The notes beneath the pieces were generated by a model that was not told where the DNA came from, made no database searches, and worked only from the letters and a program-made list of their open reading frames with translations. 64,000 bases of DNA from a virus, in IMG/VR virus record IMGVR_UViG_3300010413_000011, positions 1 through 64,000 of that record; one strand, written 5' to 3'. The translations under genes and the position numbers were made by a program. Position 1 is the first letter of the stretch, and every line of letters begins with the position of its first letter. Below, piece by piece: positions 60,883-64,000 of this stretch.

Positions 60883-61616
60883 AAAGATTAAAAGTCTTAG
60901 GTGTTGACCCATCACTTAACGGAACTGCCCTTGTAGTTCTGGCGGTGGGTCCTCATCCGAAAAATTATGAGATGGTCGACGCCATTGTTTTCAGCGATAA
61001 CAAGCAAGCTCAGAAGTTAAAGTATGTCAGACCTCTTGACATTTCGACTTATGACAGCGAACAGACTCAACTCGACCGAGCGCACTTAGTCGGTTGTGCC
61101 ATCTATGATCTTTGGAATAAACATGAAACCATAAGTCATTGTGGAATAGAAGGGTACGCGTACGGCATGCGCCAAAAGAGTCGAGCTGTTTATCAACTAG
61201 GAGAAGTGATTGGTCATATAAAAAGGACTGTATATGAAATAGGGTTTCCGTTTCAGGTCCTGCCGCCGACCAAGGTTAAACAATTCGTCACAGGGAACGC
61301 GCATGCTAACAAGGCTTCCATGATGGTAAGTGTCGCGAAACATTATGGAATGGATTTCGAACCATGGTTGATTAATACAACTGTTACTCCAGGTTTCGAT
61401 TTGGCTGATGCCTATTCGGTTGCTCGAGTTATTTCGACTAAAGTTTTAATACATCGAGGAGTCTTGAGTGTAAGAGATTCAATGGATGTCTCGGCTAATG
61501 AGAAGAAGGCTTTAATGACGGCGCCTAAAGGATCGTCGTCTATATTCGATACGCCCTTCACTAGACTATCGAGAAAAAGAATCTGGATTAAAGTAAAGGA
61601 GGAAAGTAATGGCTAA
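60879..61616 (+). CDS. RuvC-like Holliday junction resolvase
   Basis: A 245-residue protein with the RuvC/RNase H fold acids: LGVDPSLNGTALVV (D9), HCGIEGYAYG (E near 91), and FDLADAYSVARV (Asp pair near 185). A VTGNAHANKASMM segment resembles the DNA-binding region. It would cut branched DNA before packaging. It overlaps neighbours by 4 and 8 bases. Confidence 0.75.
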   Translation: MKRLKVLGVDPSLNGTALVVLAVGPHPKNYEMVDAIVFSDNKQAQKLKYVRPLDISTYDSEQTQLDRAHLVGCAIYDLWNKHETISHCGIEGYAYGMRQKSRAVYQLGEVIGHIKRTVYEIGFPFQVLPPTKVKQFVTGNAHANKASMMVSVAKHYGMDFEPWLINTTVTPGFDLADAYSVARVISTKVLIHRGVLSVRDSMDVSANEKKALMTAPKGSSSIFDTPFTRLSRKRIWIKVKEESNG

Positions 61617-62679
61617 ACACCCTCACGTTATTGTTGTTTGCGTTGACGCGCTCCGGAAAGATCACATGCCGAAGATGCCGATTCTTCGAGGAATGGCGGC
61701 ACAAGGAATTTCTTTCGAACGGCATACGGCGACCAACGACTATACTCTGCCTGCGGTAGCTACTCTATTGACCGGGTTGTTGGCTTCCGATCACGGAGTA
61801 TATCGGTTCAGTTCCGAACTAGATGACAAAATACCAACACTGTCTCCTCTCGGTGTAACAACCTTCCCAGAAGTTTTTCAATCGGTGGGTTACAATACTG
61901 CCGCGGTCGTACCCGGCGGCTGGACGAGTGCTCAGTTTGGTTTTAATCGAGGATTCAAAGATTATCTCGAGTTACCAAACCGAGTTCGCCAAGAGTCGTT
62001 AAAACTCTTAAAGGATTTGTTAAAGTCTCAACATCCGATGTTACTCTACATTCATTTGTTAGAGGTTCATGACTGGTTCAAACATACCCAAATCACAATT
62101 CAAGAGTGGAAGAAAAAAGCCTTTGAGAGAACCTTAACTCGAGAAGATCAGATCGCTGCTATGTCGGCGTACGGATCGATGTGTTCTCTGGTAGACGATT
62201 TCTTACTCGAGTTGGTCGAGTTGTTACCAGAACACAAAGAAACCTTTGTGTTGGTAACCGCCGATCACGGCGAAGGTTTTGGAGAAGGACACCCGAGTCA
62301 TTTCCACCATGACGTTATTTGTCCGAGGACCAGGCAGTTAACCCATATTCCGTTCGTCATATATTCAACCAATCCAAAAACATTTCAAGCTGAAGGCGGG
62401 TTCAAAGTCTTCTCGAGGACCTGGGATTATGATTTCGCTCCCACAATCCTTCATCTTTTAACGATGGCTATACCGTTCAGGTCTGAAGGAGTAAATTTGT
62501 TCGCGAGTCTTTCGGCTGAACTCTTTCAAAGACAAAGTAACATCTATAAACACATTCCCAGACTGGGCTTGACCGAGGATCTTGGCGATGGTTATTCTTA
62601 TGAGGAGGTCGACGACAAAGGAGTCATCGAGAAACAACTACAAGGCCTTGGTTACATAGATGAAGACAAAGAACATTAA
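61609..62679 (+). CDS. Sulfatase/alkaline phosphatase superfamily hydrolase
   Basis: A 356-residue protein with the superfamily's metal motifs: VIVVCVDALRKDHM (acidic metal site, about 9-20), TADHGEGFGEGH (about 218-230) and a following HFHHD. The nucleophile position reads YTLPAVATLLTG: Thr stands where sulfatases carry the Cys/Ser that becomes formylglycine, and Val replaces Arg of CxPxR. This resembles phospho-transferases such as LtaS/EptA more than true sulfatases. There is no signal peptide or membrane span, so it acts in the cytosol or virion. AAGGAGG precedes the ATG. Substrate unknown. Confidence 0.72.
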   Translation: MAKHPHVIVVCVDALRKDHMPKMPILRGMAAQGISFERHTATNDYTLPAVATLLTGLLASDHGVYRFSSELDDKIPTLSPLGVTTFPEVFQSVGYNTAAVVPGGWTSAQFGFNRGFKDYLELPNRVRQESLKLLKDLLKSQHPMLLYIHLLEVHDWFKHTQITIQEWKKKAFERTLTREDQIAAMSAYGSMCSLVDDFLLELVELLPEHKETFVLVTADHGEGFGEGHPSHFHHDVICPRTRQLTHIPFVIYSTNPKTFQAEGGFKVFSRTWDYDFAPTILHLLTMAIPFRSEGVNLFASLSAELFQRQSNIYKHIPRLGLTEDLGDGYSYEEVDDKGVIEKQLQGLGYIDEDKEH

Positions 62680-62689
62680 GGAGGAAACA

Positions 62690-62863
62690 ATGAAAAATTG
62701 GGTTTGTACCGTTATTGCTGCTATATTGCCTGAGCGAGTCGTTTATTTTGTGGCGATTCGGTTAGGCGCTTACGCTACAACAGGAAAATATTCGGATACG
62801 GTCGTTCCAGAGCTTCCCTTTATGGAAGCTATCAAACGATGGGAAAAAGACAAACTAAAATAA
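62690..62863 (+). CDS. Small hypothetical protein, possible membrane-associated
   Basis: A 57-residue protein with TAAGGAGGA before ATG 62690. The first ~27 residues are hydrophobic (WVCTVIAAILPERVVYFVAI) and the end is charged (MEAIKRWEKDKL). No family is recognised. Confidence 0.5.
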   Translation: MKNWVCTVIAAILPERVVYFVAIRLGAYATTGKYSDTVVPELPFMEAIKRWEKDKLK

Positions 62864-62881
62864 AAAAGGAGGAAAAAGGAA

Positions 62882-63199
62882 ATGGAAAACTCAAACACAT
62901 GGTTGGTGGTTGCTGTCGTTGTATTGGCGGTCTACTCGTTTCTATCTACAGCAATTCTGATGTTCACCATCGGAAAGTACAACAACATCAACAGTTGGGA
63001 AGACGCCAAGGATCTCTTTGAAAAGGAAAAGGATCGAATCCTCGAGGAGGCGGAGAAGAAGGGACGTGACAAAGTCATCACTCTTCTCCAAGAGGAGTTC
63101 AAACCTCTTGGAATAAAAATCGTCGATGGCGGAGGAGGAGAGAAACCAAAAGTGGTTCACGAACCAATAAAAGTTTCGGGAGATAAGGAAGCAACATAA
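62882..63199 (+). CDS. Membrane-anchored coiled-coil protein
   Basis: A 105-residue protein with one membrane span (residues 7-29, WLVVAVVVLAVYSFLSTAILM) followed by a charged helix (DLFEKEKDRILEEAEKKG). AAAGGAGG lies upstream. Topology is N-out/C-in or the reverse; it may anchor something at the inner membrane or alter the host envelope. Unknown family. Confidence 0.5.
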   Translation: MENSNTWLVVAVVVLAVYSFLSTAILMFTIGKYNNINSWEDAKDLFEKEKDRILEEAEKKGRDKVITLLQEEFKPLGIKIVDGGGGEKPKVVHEPIKVSGDKEAT

Positions 63200-63240
63200 A
63201 AGGCTAATTGAGGCCTAAATAAAAAAGGAGGTAAAAGGAA

Positions 63241-63558
63241 ATGGCAAGTATAACAGATGTCGCTCGTGAGGCTGGCGTCAAAAGAGATGATGTAAAGAAA
63301 GTGATGAACGCTATCACCGGTATCGTTCGCAGGGGCGAACGGGTCACTTTCAAAGAGTTCGGCACCTTCTTTCCCAGGACCAGGAAGGCCAGGACTGCGC
63401 GGAACCCGAGGACGGGAGACTCCGTCAAGGTCCCGTCCAAAACCAAGATGGCATTCCGGACCAAGGTCGAGTTGAAAGACACGGCCAAGAAAAAGAAGGG
63501 AAAAAAGAAGCTCACCAAAGAGAAGGCCAAAAAGGCCGGCAAGAAAAAGAAGAAGTAA
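63241..63558 (+). CDS. HU-like DNA-binding protein with Lys-rich tail
   Basis: A 105-residue protein with AAAGGAGG before its ATG. Residues 1-80 match HU/IHF: ITDVAREAGVKRDDVKKVMNAI, FKEFGTF and the arm motif ARNPRTGDSVKVPSKTKMAF, which inserts at a DNA bend. The last ~25 residues are almost all Lys with Ala and Gly, like histone H1 tails. It probably compacts or organises phage DNA. Codons are GC-rich, as in the capsid gene, suggesting high expression. Confidence 0.85.
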   Translation: MASITDVAREAGVKRDDVKKVMNAITGIVRRGERVTFKEFGTFFPRTRKARTARNPRTGDSVKVPSKTKMAFRTKVELKDTAKKKKGKKKLTKEKAKKAGKKKKK

Positions 63559-63585
63559 TAATTTACCAGGTGGGCTTATCCTAAA

Positions 63586-63622
63586 AGTGGTCGGCCACCC
63601 AGGTGGTCGGCCACTCTTTTTT
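63586..63622 (+). terminator. Intrinsic terminator after the HU-like gene
   Basis: AGTGGTCGGCCAC (63586-63598) can pair with GTGGTCGGCCACT (63603-63615), allowing two G-T pairs, with a 4-base loop and then TTTTTT (63617-63622). The two arms are near-identical copies, so each can also fold on itself. Confidence 0.75.
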
Positions 63623-63638
63623 AAGAGGAGAAATTGGA

Positions 63639-64000
63639 ATGAAGATCGATACAACAAAATTAATGAGATTGTGGTGCTCGAGTGTTGATGGCGAAATTTA
63701 TCCTCTGCCAGACGGACCGGTCACGGAAGCTGTTCCCGAAAAGTTCGAGTACTACCATAGTCGACTTCCGCTCCAAATTGAAGAGCACGTTCACCGAAGA
63801 GTTTTCCAAAAGGATGTCGACGGTTGCGACCACCCAGACGAACTCGTTCGACCGACCGACGGTTGGATTGAAGGCTGGGAAGGCAGACAGTGTATGAAGT
63901 GCTACGGTACCCAATCGAAAAAAGTCGAGGACGAATGGCCTGACTTCTGGGATGCGGACGAGATGATCAGGATCTTTGTTGGCATGGTCGGTGTCCATGA
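63639..64000 (+). CDS. Hypothetical protein, 3' end outside window
   Basis: An open frame from ATG 63639 (behind AAGAGGAGA) that runs off the right edge with at least 120 codons. The visible part is acidic and aromatic, with a few Cys/His residues (DGCDHPDE and RQCMKCYG) that might bind zinc, and a DDFW-like tract (EWPDFWDADEM). No family is recognised. It is the first gene after the HU terminator. Confidence 0.6.
   Translation, partial: MKIDTTKLMRLWCSSVDGEIYPLPDGPVTEAVPEKFEYYHSRLPLQIEEHVHRRVFQKDVDGCDHPDELVRPTDGWIEGWEGRQCMKCYGTQSKKVEDEWPDFWDADEMIRIFVGMVGVH

Noticed and set aside
61609-62679. Ordinary arylsulfatase
   Set aside because: The residue that becomes formylglycine (Cys or Ser) is replaced by Thr, and the CxPxR arginine is missing.
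63157-63657. Minus-strand 166-codon frame opposite the HU-like gene
   Set aside because: Overlaps a clear HU gene and a terminator; the reading is a shadow of Lys/Arg codons.
1-64000. tRNA genes, CRISPR arrays, integrase, attachment sites
   Set aside because: I looked through the intergenic gaps, all of which are short, and saw no cloverleaf, spaced repeats or recombinase; lysogeny cannot be excluded from one window.

Overview
The window is a near-continuous stretch of a tailed double-stranded DNA bacteriophage genome. It has a portal, major capsid protein, tail tube, frameshifted tail-assembly chaperones, a long tape measure, a lysis cassette and a complete replication and recombination module. 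No sheath or contractile baseplate genes are visible, so a siphovirus-like virion is most likely. Both edges cut genes: the left edge lies in the C-terminus of the terminase large subunit and the right edge in a small unknown gene. I see no integrase, repressor, tRNA, CRISPR array or insertion sequence, and no gene-free stretch above 300 bases. The host is probably a Gram-negative anaerobe. This is inferred from a spanin-like gene in the lysis cassette, an oxygen-independent class II ribonucleotide reductase, and two enzyme families typical of anaerobes (aldehyde:ferredoxin oxidoreductase and UbiD).

Layout. 1-7.3 kb: terminase end, portal, minor head protein, an unusual nucleotidyltransferase/LigD-phosphoesterase/XkdF-protease fusion, scaffold, small capsid protein and major capsid protein, closed by a terminator. 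7.4-16.1 kb: a beta-helix fibre, connector and neck proteins, and a three-domain glycosyltransferase. 16.1-26.6 kb: a Com-like zinc protein, tail tube, gpG/gpGT chaperones with a -1 frameshift, tape measure, paired distal-tail-like paralogues and a hub protein with an inserted Asp-box (sialidase-like) propeller. 26.7-28.7 kb: CHAP endolysin, holin-like and spanin-like genes. 28.7-32.7 kb: sigma-region-2 protein, UvsW-like helicase and an acidic chromatin-like protein. 32.7-35.6 kb, minus strand: phosphoribosyltransferase, winged-helix protein and primase-helicase. 35.8-42.6 kb: nucleotide kinase, TGT-like barrel, dCTP deaminase/dUTPase-like protein, UDG-DNA polymerase fusion, UvsY-like protein, gp32-like SSB and flap nuclease.

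42.6-54 kb is the most surprising region. It encodes a radical SAM protein, a complete tungsten-type aldehyde:ferredoxin oxidoreductase, a four-cluster ferredoxin, a UbiD-family decarboxylase, a divergent ThyX-like protein, two tandem DpdA/TGT-like proteins flanking a small zinc protein, and a class II ribonucleotide reductase. Most of these genes overlap or nearly abut. My leading hypothesis is a phage pathway that makes or tailors a modified nucleobase with anaerobic redox and decarboxylation chemistry. An auxiliary metabolic role is the main alternative.

54.3-63.6 kb: RecA, a second glycosyltransferase, SbcD/SbcC-like proteins, a DHH phosphoesterase, a RuvC-like resolvase, a sulfatase-fold hydrolase and an HU-like protein with a lysine-rich tail. 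Strong AAGGAGG-type ribosome sites precede many genes. Two promoters place a start codon at or very near the predicted transcription start, which suggests leaderless messages.
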